From: Alphaproteobacteria bacterium
Lineage (GTDB): Bacteria; Pseudomonadota; Alphaproteobacteria; Caulobacterales; Caulobacteraceae
Reading direction: 5' to 3'
Assembly (NCBI GenBank): GCA_028869395.1
Contig: JAGWSE010000331.1
Coordinates: forward strand, 1 to 12,163
DNA length: 12,163 nt
Part shown: positions 1 through 6,500 of the stretch, in pieces
Position numbering within the stretch: the stretch's first letter is position 1
How the letters are laid out: each line of letters begins with the position of its first letter
Notes under the pieces: generated by a model
The model's input: only the letters and a program-made list of their open reading frames with translations
What the model was told of the DNA's origin: nothing
The model's database searches: none
Position numbers and translations under genes: made by a program

Positions 1-103
1 CTCGGGTGAACCTCGTGGCCACATCCACCTGGGTGGGCATGACGTCGGACGGACCGGGTTCGAGCAAAACGTCGTCGAAGGTAAGACCTTCGCGAATCTC
101 CAT
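1..103 (-). CDS. guaB: IMP dehydrogenase, N-terminal fragment (runs off left edge)
   Basis: Only the first 34 codons are inside the window. They read MEIREGLTFDDVLLEPGPSD followed by VMPTQVDVATRFTR. The GLTFDDVLLxP block is the N-terminal signature of IMP dehydrogenase, which oxidises IMP to XMP with NAD+ in the committed step of GMP synthesis in the cytoplasm. The ATG at 103 is preceded four bases upstream by GAGGTG (108-113), a good ribosome binding site, which fixes the start. The gene lies 84 bp downstream of rlmE on the same strand, with a TTGACA element in the gap, so it may be transcribed both from its own promoter and by read-through. The catalytic cysteine loop and any CBS domains are outside the window. 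The identification is firm from the N-terminal motif; completeness cannot be judged. Confidence 0.9.
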   Translation of the reverse strand, partial: MEIREGLTFDDVLLEPGPSDVMPTQVDVATRFTR

Positions 104-127
104 AGGACACCTCGTTTTGCGGGCGCG

Positions 128-155
128 GTATGTTCGCAAAGGCCGGCGGTGTCAA
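128..155 (-). promoter_or_regulatory. Candidate guaB promoter
   Basis: On the minus strand TTGACA (150-155) is a perfect -35 hexamer. It is followed by a weak -10, either GCGAACAT (130-137) in the Caulobacter GCTANAWC style or CATACC (128-133) in the standard hexamer style at 16 bp spacing. A start near 121-125 would leave a leader of about 20 bases carrying the GAGGTG ribosome binding site. The perfect -35 in a short spacer is the main support; the -10 is poor. Confidence 0.4.
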
Positions 156-178
156 CGCGGGCCGACCGCCGCAGGCGG
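145..178 (-). other. Overlapping GC-rich inverted repeats between rlmE and guaB
   Basis: CCGCC (166-170) pairs with GGCGG (174-178) over a 3-base loop. Alternatively ACCGCC (165-170) pairs with GGCGGT (145-150) over 14 bases. The two pairings share an arm, so they exclude each other. They lie just past the rlmE stop and overlap the putative guaB -35. There is no T-run, so this is not a standard intrinsic terminator. It may slow or attenuate read-through from rlmE, or be incidental in GC-rich DNA. Confidence 0.25.
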
Positions 179-187
179 GATTGCGGC

Positions 188-889
188 TCAGCGTGCCTTG
201 AAGCCGGTCGCCACCAGATAGATCTCGGAACTCTCGGCGCGGCTGGCCTTGGGTTTGACGTTCTTCACCTCGGCGAAAACGCGCTTGAGGTCGCCTGTGA
301 GCTGGGCTGTCTCGCCGCCCTGGAAGGCCTTGGCGACGAACGCGCCGCCCGGCCTGAGAACCTGCACGGCGAACTCGGCGGCGGCCTCGATCAGGCCCAT
401 GATCCTGAGGTGGTCGGTCTGTCGGTGGCCTACCGTGTTGGGCGCCATGTCGGAGAGCACGACGTCCGGCGCCCCGCCCAGCAGCTCGATCAGCTTCGGG
501 CCGCAGGCCGGGTCGGTGAAGTCCATCTGCAGGATGTGGGCGGGCGGCAGGGGATCGACCGGCAGGAGGTCGACGCCCGCCAGGTCCCTGACGCCGCGCT
601 CCAGCGCGACCTGCGTCCAGCCGCCAGGGGCGAGGCCCAGGTCGATCACCCGCGCGCCGGGCTTCAGCAGATGGAAGCGGTCGTCGATCTCGGTGAGCTT
701 GTAGGCGGCGCGCGAGCGGTAGCCGTGGGCGCGGGCCTTGGCGGCGAAGGGATCGTTGATCTGGCGCTCCAGCCACGCCTGCTGCGAGGTGGTGCGCTGC
801 TTGGCGGTCTTCAGCCGCTGCGGCTTGCCGCGGCCGGATTCCGTGCCGCCGGAGGGCGGCCGGACCATGCGCTTGCGGGGCGGCTCCAT
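188..889 (-). CDS. rlmE: 23S rRNA (uridine-2552-2'-O)-methyltransferase RlmE/FtsJ
   Basis: This 233-residue protein matches the RlmE (FtsJ/RrmJ) family, which uses S-adenosylmethionine to methylate the ribose 2'-OH of U2552 in the A-loop of 23S rRNA during late 50S assembly. The cofactor motif VIDLGLAPGGW is at residues 81-91. The catalytic K-D-K-E set is visible as K64 (AAYKL), D147 (VLSDMAP), K187 (FVAKAF) and E222 (SSEIYL), with nearly the spacing of the E. coli enzyme. The first 37 or so residues are a basic, Pro/Gly-rich extension; K64 compares with K38 in E. coli, so about 26 residues are extra. The ATG at 889 is one base past the TAG of the upstream phosphatase gene. No strong ribosome binding site precedes it, which fits translational coupling. 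guaB follows 84 bp downstream. Confidence 0.96.
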   Translation of the reverse strand: MEPPRKRMVRPPSGGTESGRGKPQRLKTAKQRTTSQQAWLERQINDPFAAKARAHGYRSRAAYKLTEIDDRFHLLKPGARVIDLGLAPGGWTQVALERGVRDLAGVDLLPVDPLPPAHILQMDFTDPACGPKLIELLGGAPDVVLSDMAPNTVGHRQTDHLRIMGLIEAAAEFAVQVLRPGGAFVAKAFQGGETAQLTGDLKRVFAEVKNVKPKASRAESSEIYLVATGFKAR

Positions 890-890
890 G

Positions 891-1979
891 CTATTCGGCC
901 GCCATGGCGCGGGCTGGCCGGCGGCGCCTGCGACGGCGGCGGCCGCGGTCGGACATCAGGGAGATGAGGATGCCCTCGCGCAGGCCCCGGTCGGCGACCC
1001 TCACGCGATTGCAGGGCCACAGCTCCTGCACCGCCTGGAGGATGGCGGCGCCGGCCAGCACGAGGTCGGCGCGGTCGGGACCGATGCAGGGCTGCTCGGC
1101 GCGTTCGCGGGCGCTCAGCGCCAGCAGGCGGGCGGCGGCGGCCTCGCACTGCTCGCGGGTCATCCAGATGCCGTCGACGCGATTGCGGTCGTAGCGGAGA
1201 AGATTGAGGTGCATGCCCGCCAGGCTGGTGATGGCGCCCGAGGTGCCGATCAGGTGGGCGCGGTCGCGGTCGAACACCGGACGCAAGGGGTCCGCGCGCC
1301 GGAAAGCGCCGATCTCGGCCTTCACGGTGTCGACCATGGCGCGGAACCAGGTCTCCGTGGCCGCCTCCCCCTCGGGGAACTTCTCGGCCAGGGTGACGAC
1401 GCCGATCGGGATGGAGAGCCAGGCGCGGATGGGCGGCGGCCTGTGGGACGGGCCGGCGGAGGCGGCCTCGCCCAGCTCGACCCAGGAAAGCTCCGTCGAG
1501 CCGCCGCCCACGTCCACCACCAGGGCGGCCTCGGCCGAGCGGTCGAGCAGGCTCACGCAGCCCGCCACGGAAAGGCGCGCCTCCTCCTGCGGCGAGATGA
1601 TCTGCAGCCGCAGGCCGGTTTCTGCGAACACCCGCTCGATGAACTCCGGGCCGTTCTCGGCCATGCGGCAGGCCTGGGTGGCGATGGCGCGGAGCTGGAT
1701 CACGCGTCGGCGGCGGATCTTCTCGGCGCTGATCCGCAAGGCGGCGAGCGCACGTTCCATGGCGGCGTCCGAGAGCCGACCCGTCTGGGAGAGGCCTTCG
1801 CCGAGCCGCACGATGCGAGAGAAGGCTTCGACGACGCGGAAGCTCGTCGCGCCCGGCGTGGCGATCAGCAAACGGCAGTTGTTGGTGCCGAGATCCAGGG
1901 CGGCGTAGCACGCCATCTCGCCCGAAGCTCTCGTCCGGTCGCGCCTTTCGGCGCCCGGCGCACGCGGCGCCTCGCTCAT
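891..1979 (-). CDS. Ppx/GppA-family phosphatase (exopolyphosphatase or pppGpp phosphatase)
   Basis: This 362-residue protein has the ASKHA fold signatures of the Ppx/GppA family: phosphate-1 motif DLGTNNCRL (residues 29-37), the catalytic-glutamate stretch SPQEEARLS (129-137) and phosphate-2 motif VVDVGGGSTEL (154-164). A later GTSGAITSLAGM segment fits the adenosine-motif region. Family members release phosphate from the end of polyphosphate or convert pppGpp to ppGpp; the sequence alone does not decide which. The length is that of the short, single-core form without the C-terminal HD-like domain of E. coli Ppx. It ends in an arginine-rich tail (DRGRRRRRRRRPARA). I chose the ATG at 1979 because AAGGACGGAAAAGGCGG precedes it and the likely promoter -10 lies at 2040-2047. 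The ATG at 2030 would sit almost on the transcription start, and the frame open to 2141 crosses the promoter. The gene is first in a unit with rlmE, one base downstream. Confidence 0.92.
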   Translation of the reverse strand: MSEAPRAPGAERRDRTRASGEMACYAALDLGTNNCRLLIATPGATSFRVVEAFSRIVRLGEGLSQTGRLSDAAMERALAALRISAEKIRRRRVIQLRAIATQACRMAENGPEFIERVFAETGLRLQIISPQEEARLSVAGCVSLLDRSAEAALVVDVGGGSTELSWVELGEAASAGPSHRPPPIRAWLSIPIGVVTLAEKFPEGEAATETWFRAMVDTVKAEIGAFRRADPLRPVFDRDRAHLIGTSGAITSLAGMHLNLLRYDRNRVDGIWMTREQCEAAAARLLALSARERAEQPCIGPDRADLVLAGAAILQAVQELWPCNRVRVADRGLREGILISLMSDRGRRRRRRRRPARAMAAE

Positions 1980-2039
1980 GGACCGCCTTTTCCGTCCTTC
2001 GCAGGTCGCGCCCCACCGGACGCGCCTCATTTCCCGGCC

Positions 2040-2068
2040 AATGTAGCAAGAGCCGGGGTCGGCCGGAA
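2040..2068 (-). promoter_or_regulatory. Candidate promoter of the phosphatase-rlmE unit
   Basis: On the minus strand GCTACATT (2040-2047) matches seven of eight positions of the Caulobacter GCTANAWC -10 element. A weak -35, TTCCGGC (2062-2068), lies 14 bases upstream. Transcription would start near 2034, giving a leader of about 55 bases before the ATG at 1979. It is divergent from the hspQ promoter about 70 bp away. Confidence 0.42.
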
Positions 2069-2083
2069 GCGTGACGCCCGAGC

Positions 2084-2110
2084 GACCCGGACGTGACCCG
2101 GACGTGACCC
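2084..2110. repeat. 11-bp tandem direct repeat between divergent promoters
   Basis: The unit GACCCGGACGT occurs at 2084-2094 and again at 2095-2105, followed by a third partial copy GACCC (2106-2110). The period of 11 bp is about one helical turn, so all copies would face the same side of the DNA. The array ends directly against the TTG of the putative hspQ -35 and lies upstream of the divergent phosphatase promoter. It could be a binding site for a regulator of one or both genes, or a chance slippage product. Confidence 0.55.
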
Positions 2111-2138
2111 TTGAATGAAGGATTCCGAACGCTACGTT
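2111..2138 (+). promoter_or_regulatory. Candidate hspQ promoter with GANTC site in the spacer
   Basis: TTGAATG (2111-2117) and GCTACGTT (2131-2138), separated by 13 bases, fit the Caulobacter housekeeping pattern (TTGACGS, 10-14 bases, GCTANAWC) reasonably. Transcription would start near 2144, which excludes the outermost open start at 2111. A GATTC at 2121-2125 lies between the two elements and another at 2166-2170 is in the leader; both are GANTC sites that CcrM-type methylases modify. CTTGAA at 2110-2115 also resembles a heat-shock sigma-32 -35, but I see no CCCCAT-like -10 at the right distance. Confidence 0.45.
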
Positions 2139-2176
2139 CACCTCCCGGTCAGGAGATGCAGGGTAGATTCGAGGGC

Positions 2177-2506
2177 ATGACTACGCGACTCGCCAAATTT
2201 GCGATCGGCCAGGTCGTCCGGCACCGCGTCTATCCCTTCCGCGGCGTAATCTTCGACGTGGACCCGATCTTCTCGAACACCGAGGAATACTGGCTGTCCA
2301 TTCCGGAGCACGTCCGGCCGCACAAGGATCAGCCCTTCTATCATCTGCTCGCCGAGAACGACGAGACCGCCTATGTCGCCTATGTCTCGGAACAGAACCT
2401 GATCGCCGACGACACCGGCGAACCGGTGGGCCACCCGCACGCCTCGCTGCTGTTCGAATCGTTCCGCGAAGGCCAGTACATGCTTCGCCCCCGGATCTGC
2501 CACTAG
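2177..2506 (+). CDS. hspQ: HspQ/YccV family protein (Lon-linked heat-shock protein, 'hemimethylated DNA-binding' domain)
   Basis: This 109-residue protein matches the HspQ/YccV family over nearly its whole length. The family opening FxIGQxVRH appears at residues 8-15 (FAIGQVVRH), then GVIFDVDPIFS, the central FYHLLAE..DETAYVAYVSEQNL block and a C-terminal RPR. In E. coli the family was first described as binding hemimethylated oriC DNA and later as promoting degradation of a mutant DnaA. In Yersinia it is a substrate and specificity enhancer of the Lon protease. A Lon-related role is therefore likely here but is inferred. The ATG at 2177 begins where the family begins and has GAGGG just before it, although unusually close. 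An in-frame ATG at 2156 directly after AGGAG would add seven residues and cannot be excluded. No membrane segment or signal peptide is present. phhA follows after 84 bp. Confidence 0.9.
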   Translation: MTTRLAKFAIGQVVRHRVYPFRGVIFDVDPIFSNTEEYWLSIPEHVRPHKDQPFYHLLAENDETAYVAYVSEQNLIADDTGEPVGHPHASLLFESFREGQYMLRPRICH

Positions 2507-2590
2507 CGCAGAAGATTTTGCCGGGCCGCGGGCGTTTTCCGGCTCTATTCCGAACGGAACTGCCGCCCGAACAGGGCCATTCTTACGCAC

Positions 2591-3466
2591 ATGAGCGCAC
2601 ACGCCGCCGCACCCCCGCCGGGCGCCCGGCCCGACTGGACCGTTCCGCAAGGGTGGGACCGCTACACCGCGGCGGAGCACCAGGTCTGGGTGACCCTCTA
2701 CGAGCGCCAGGCCGCGCTGCTGCCCGGGCGGGCGTGCGACCCCTTCCTGAAGGGGCTGGACGCCCTGGACCTGCACCGCGCGGGGATCCCCGACTTCGCG
2801 CGCATCAACGAGGAGCTGATGCGGCTGACCGGCTGGACGGTCGTGGCGGTGCCGGGGCTGGTTCCGGACGAGGTCTTCTTCGACCACCTGGCCAACCGGC
2901 GCTTTCCGGCCGGTCAGTTCATAAGACGCCCGGAACAGCTTGATTATCTTCAGGAACCGGACATCTTCCACGATGTGTTCGGCCACGTGCCGATGCTGAC
3001 CGACCCGGTGTTCGCCGACTACATGCAGGCCTATGGCCGCGGCGGCCAGCGCGCGGTCGGACTGGGCCGGCTGGAGAACCTGGCGCGGCTCTACTGGTAC
3101 ACGGTGGAGTTCGGGCTGATGGAGACCCCGAAGGGCCTCAGGATCTACGGCGCGGGGATTGTCTCCTCCCGCTCGGAATCGATCTTCGCGCTCGACGACC
3201 CCTCCCCCAACCGTCTGGGCTTCGACCTGGAGCGGGTGATGCGCACGCCCTACCGGATCGACGACTTCCAGCAGGTCTATTTCGTGATCCCCTCGCTGCA
3301 GCATCTGCTGGACGTGACGGTGAACACCGACTTCGCGCCGCTCTACGGCCGGCTCGCCAGGGCCGCCGACGTCCCGATCGCCGCCGTCGAGCCCTCGGAC
3401 AAGGTGTTCACGCGCGGCACCCAGGCCTACGCCGAGGCCGGCGGACGCACAGGCAAGGCCGCCTAG
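2591..3466 (+). CDS. phhA: Phenylalanine 4-hydroxylase, monomeric bacterial type
   Basis: This 291-residue enzyme belongs to the aromatic amino acid hydroxylase family. It uses non-haem Fe(II), O2 and a tetrahydropterin to convert L-phenylalanine to L-tyrosine in the cytoplasm. The 2-His-1-Glu iron site is complete: H127 and H132 in IFHDVFGHVPML, and E173 in YWYTVEFGLM. These are offset by 11 from H138/H143/E184 of the Chromobacterium enzyme. DWTVPQGWDRYTAAEH near the N-terminus and the YRIDDFQQVYFVIPSLQHL segment (221-239) are also typical. There is no regulatory ACT domain, as expected for bacterial forms. The ATG at 2591 is the first in frame and aligns with the family; its ribosome binding site is weak (AGGG about 12 bases upstream). 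No pterin dehydratase (phhB) or Lrp/AsnC-type regulator is beside it. The 84-bp gap to hspQ holds the small palindrome TTCCGAACGGAA (2548-2559), so it may be a separate unit. Downstream it converges on tamB. Confidence 0.96.
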   Translation: MSAHAAAPPPGARPDWTVPQGWDRYTAAEHQVWVTLYERQAALLPGRACDPFLKGLDALDLHRAGIPDFARINEELMRLTGWTVVAVPGLVPDEVFFDHLANRRFPAGQFIRRPEQLDYLQEPDIFHDVFGHVPMLTDPVFADYMQAYGRGGQRAVGLGRLENLARLYWYTVEFGLMETPKGLRIYGAGIVSSRSESIFALDDPSPNRLGFDLERVMRTPYRIDDFQQVYFVIPSLQHLLDVTVNTDFAPLYGRLARAADVPIAAVEPSDKVFTRGTQAYAEAGGRTGKAA

Positions 3467-3501
3467 CGCCCCTGAAGGGGGAGTGACCCTGAACGGGGCG
3501 C
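3466..3501. terminator. Candidate hairpin between convergent phhA and tamB
   Basis: GCGCCCC (3466-3472) and GGGGCGC (3495-3501) form a perfect 7-bp inverted repeat beginning on the last base of the phhA stop. An alternative inner stem, CCCC (3469-3472) with GGGG (3477-3480) over a TGAA tetraloop, uses the same left arm. It fills the 44-bp convergent gap and could end transcripts from both sides. There is no T-run on either strand, so classic intrinsic termination is uncertain. Confidence 0.35.
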
Positions 3502-3510
3502 GACCCAGGC

Positions 3511-6500
3511 TCAGTAATCCTTGCGCCAGCGGATCGCCAGCGAGCCGCCGCCCTGGGCGTTCCCCTGGGCGCTCGTCTGGCCCCCGAGCTTGGAGATGAT
3601 CGACAGGTTGCGCTTCACGCGCCATTCGACCTGCGCCGAAGGTCCCTCGCGACCGCCGCCGGCGATCTCCAGATAGACGTTGTTGGTCAGGTACTTGCCC
3701 CCCGCGAGCGTGACGCCGCCGCTGGTGTCGCTGCCGAGCGCCAGGCGATCGAGGCCGGCGAAGGTGCGCAGGTTGCCGATCACGTCCAGGCCCCCGCCGC
3801 CGGCCATGGAGGAGAGCGCCGAGGCGAGCTCGGCGGCCTGGGCGGCGGAGAGCTGCGAGGCGGACTGGCCGAACAGGACCTGCGAGAGCACCTCGTCGCT
3901 GGGCAGGCTGGGGGAGGAGGTGAGCGTGATGTCCGGCCGCGCCGCCGTGCCCTGGATCCGGACATTGGCGGTCAGGGTCGGGTCCTCGCGGGTGGCCAGC
4001 AGCTGCAGCCGGATCTGGTCGGCGTCGGTGGAGAGGTAAACGACGCTCGAGGGGTCGAACTCGAACCGCTTGCCGGCGAAATCGTAGTCGCCACGCACCA
4101 CCCGGGCCTCGCCCGAGAGGGTGGGATCGGCGACCGTCCCGCCGACGTGGGCGTCCAGCGACAGCTCCACGTTGAGGCCGCGTCCGCGGAGCACGATCCC
4201 GCCCGGCGCGCGCAGGCCGACGTCGAGCGCCCAGTTCGAGCCGCCGCCGGGACCCGAGGCGCGCACCTCCGGCGGAAGCGAGGCGGGGCGATTCTTCTCG
4301 ATCACCGCCATGGGGACGACGCCGGACGGCGTGGGCAGCTTGGCCGCCACCAGAGCCCGGTCGATGGTCAGCGCCCCGGCCAGCCGGACCTTGCCGTCGG
4401 CGGCCCGCTCGATCGTGGCCTGGCCGCTGGCGGAGGCGGTGGCGCGATCGTTGTCGATCAGCCGGAAGTCCTTGAGATCCAGGCGGAAGGAAGAGACGCC
4501 GCTACGCTCCAGCGAGATGCGGCCGGCGCCGGTGACCGAGCCGCCGTGGCCGTCCACGCCCGAGGCCTGGGTGACATCGACCGCGCTCTCGGCGAAGGCG
4601 GCGCGCAAGGTCACGTTCCGCAGCGACAGGCCCGTCTCGCCATCGTCGAAGCGGCCCTGGTCGACGGCGACGGTCCCCGAGGCGCGGGGCGCGGCGAGCG
4701 TGCCGGAGACGACGCCTTGCGTCTGCACGCGGCCGGCGAGGCTGCGGTCGCCGCCGATGAACAGGTCCCAGAGCGGCCGGACCTCGCCTACGGCGGAGAA
4801 GCTGCCGTGCATCGGCTCGCGATCGGCGATCGCGACGTGGAAGGGCGCAGCCGTGGCGAGCGCCGGCAGCGTCACCGCGCCTTCGGCCTTGAGGCCCTGG
4901 CTGTTGGTGGCGGTGGCGGCGAGCGTCAGGGCGCCGTCGGCCAGGCGACCGCGCACCGTGCCCGCCACGCCGGAAGCGGCCGGCGCGCCGCGGCCCCGCG
5001 CCCCGGCGAGCGTGGCTTCCAGGGCGCCGTCGAGATGCGGGCCGCGGCCGCTCACGTCGAGACTGGCGTCGAAGCGGCCGGCGAGATCCTCGTCCACCAT
5101 GTCGAGACCCAGGCCGGTGACGCGGGCGTGGAGGTCGGCGGCCTGGTCGCTCATCCGGCCCGTGAGGTCGAGACGACCGCCGTCGGAGGCGACGAGCTTC
5201 AGGTCGGCGGCCCGCGCCCCGCCACCCACGCGGAAGGACGCGGGCTCGACCGTGCGGAAGCTGCGCCGGCCGAGCTTGCCTGACCCCTCGAAGGTGGCCG
5301 ACCAGCCGGGCTTCGCCTCGGCCAATAGCCCCCGGCCGTTGGCGGTCCAGACGCCTTGCGGCGAGTCGCCGTCGACGCTGAGCACGTAGGGCAGCCGCGA
5401 GAGGGCCCCGTCGGCGGTGATCCGGCCGGCGTGGATGAGCACCGGCGACCCTGGCAGGCGTACGTCCTGGGCGGTCAGCTCGAGGTTCGCGCGCGCCGCC
5501 GCGGCCTGGGTGAGCTTCACGCGCCCGGCGAGACGGCCGGCGTCGATGAAGGCGCCCTGGGTGAGGGTCAGGTCGAGGTCTGCGGCCGAGGGCGCGTCGT
5601 GGCGCAGCGACAGCGAACCGGCCGCCTTGAGGCCGCCGGCGTCCACGGCGAGGTCGGTAAGGTCGACGCCGCCCTGCGGGAAGCTGAACGCCGCGCGCCC
5701 GCGGGCGGGGCCGAAGTTGCTGGCCGCGAGCACCGAAACGACACCTGCGGCGCCGTCCGTGCGACGCTGGAAGGTCAGCGTGACGTCGGCGTTGGTGAGG
5801 GTGAGGCGAGGCGCGGCGATGGAGTCGAGGTGGGCGATGAGGTCGACCTTGGGCTGGCCGAGCGCGCCCGTGAGCGCGCCGGTCCCCTTGGCCTTGCCGG
5901 CGATCTCGACGGGACCGGCGTGGAAGGGACCGGCGGCGCTCCAGTCGATCTTGAAACTCAATGCGCCGTCCGGCGCGACCACGCCGGCGCTGGTGGCGGT
6001 CAGCGCCGCGCCCTTCAGCGAGGCGGCGGCGAGCGACACCCGCCGCCCGGCCACCTCCCCCTTCGCCTGCAGCTCGGGACGCGGCCCGAGCAGGCGGTCG
6101 AGCTCGGGAAAGCCGGTGGCGAATTTCTCGCCCCGCGCGTCGACGGCGAGCGACCAGGCCTGGCCCACGCGTCCCTGGCTCGCCGACCAGCTGGCGTGCG
6201 CCGCCCCAGCCGCGCCCGGCCGGGCGGCCGCGAGGTTGGCGAGGCTCGCCTGGCCCTTGAACGACAGGCCGCCGAACAGGCCGCGCCCGCCGCTTGCGGC
6301 CAGCGTCAGGCCGGAGCCGTTGAGCTGCAGCTTCCTGAGCTCCAGGCGGCCGTCGGCCAGCCGCGAGGCGTCGAGGGTAAGCCGCGGCGAGGCGCCGAGC
6401 GCGGCCCCGACGAAGCCCGCGCCTCGGCCGCCGGCGCCGGAGAGCTGCAGGGTCGCGGCGAGCTCGCCCTTGCCATAGGCGAGCCGCAGGGGGCCCGCCG

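Noticed and set aside
738..2096. 452-codon plus-strand frame opposite the phosphatase gene
   Set aside because: It is antisense to a protein with clear Ppx/GppA motifs, runs through its promoter and resembles no family.
2110..2140. Heat-shock sigma-32 promoter for hspQ
   Set aside because: CTTGAA is present, but no CCCCAT-like element lies at the required distance. The housekeeping-type reading with GCTACGTT fits better.
2138..3625. 495-codon minus-strand frame opposite hspQ and phhA
   Set aside because: It is antisense to two well-recognised genes, shows no family motif and crosses the convergent spacer. It reflects GC-rich codon use.
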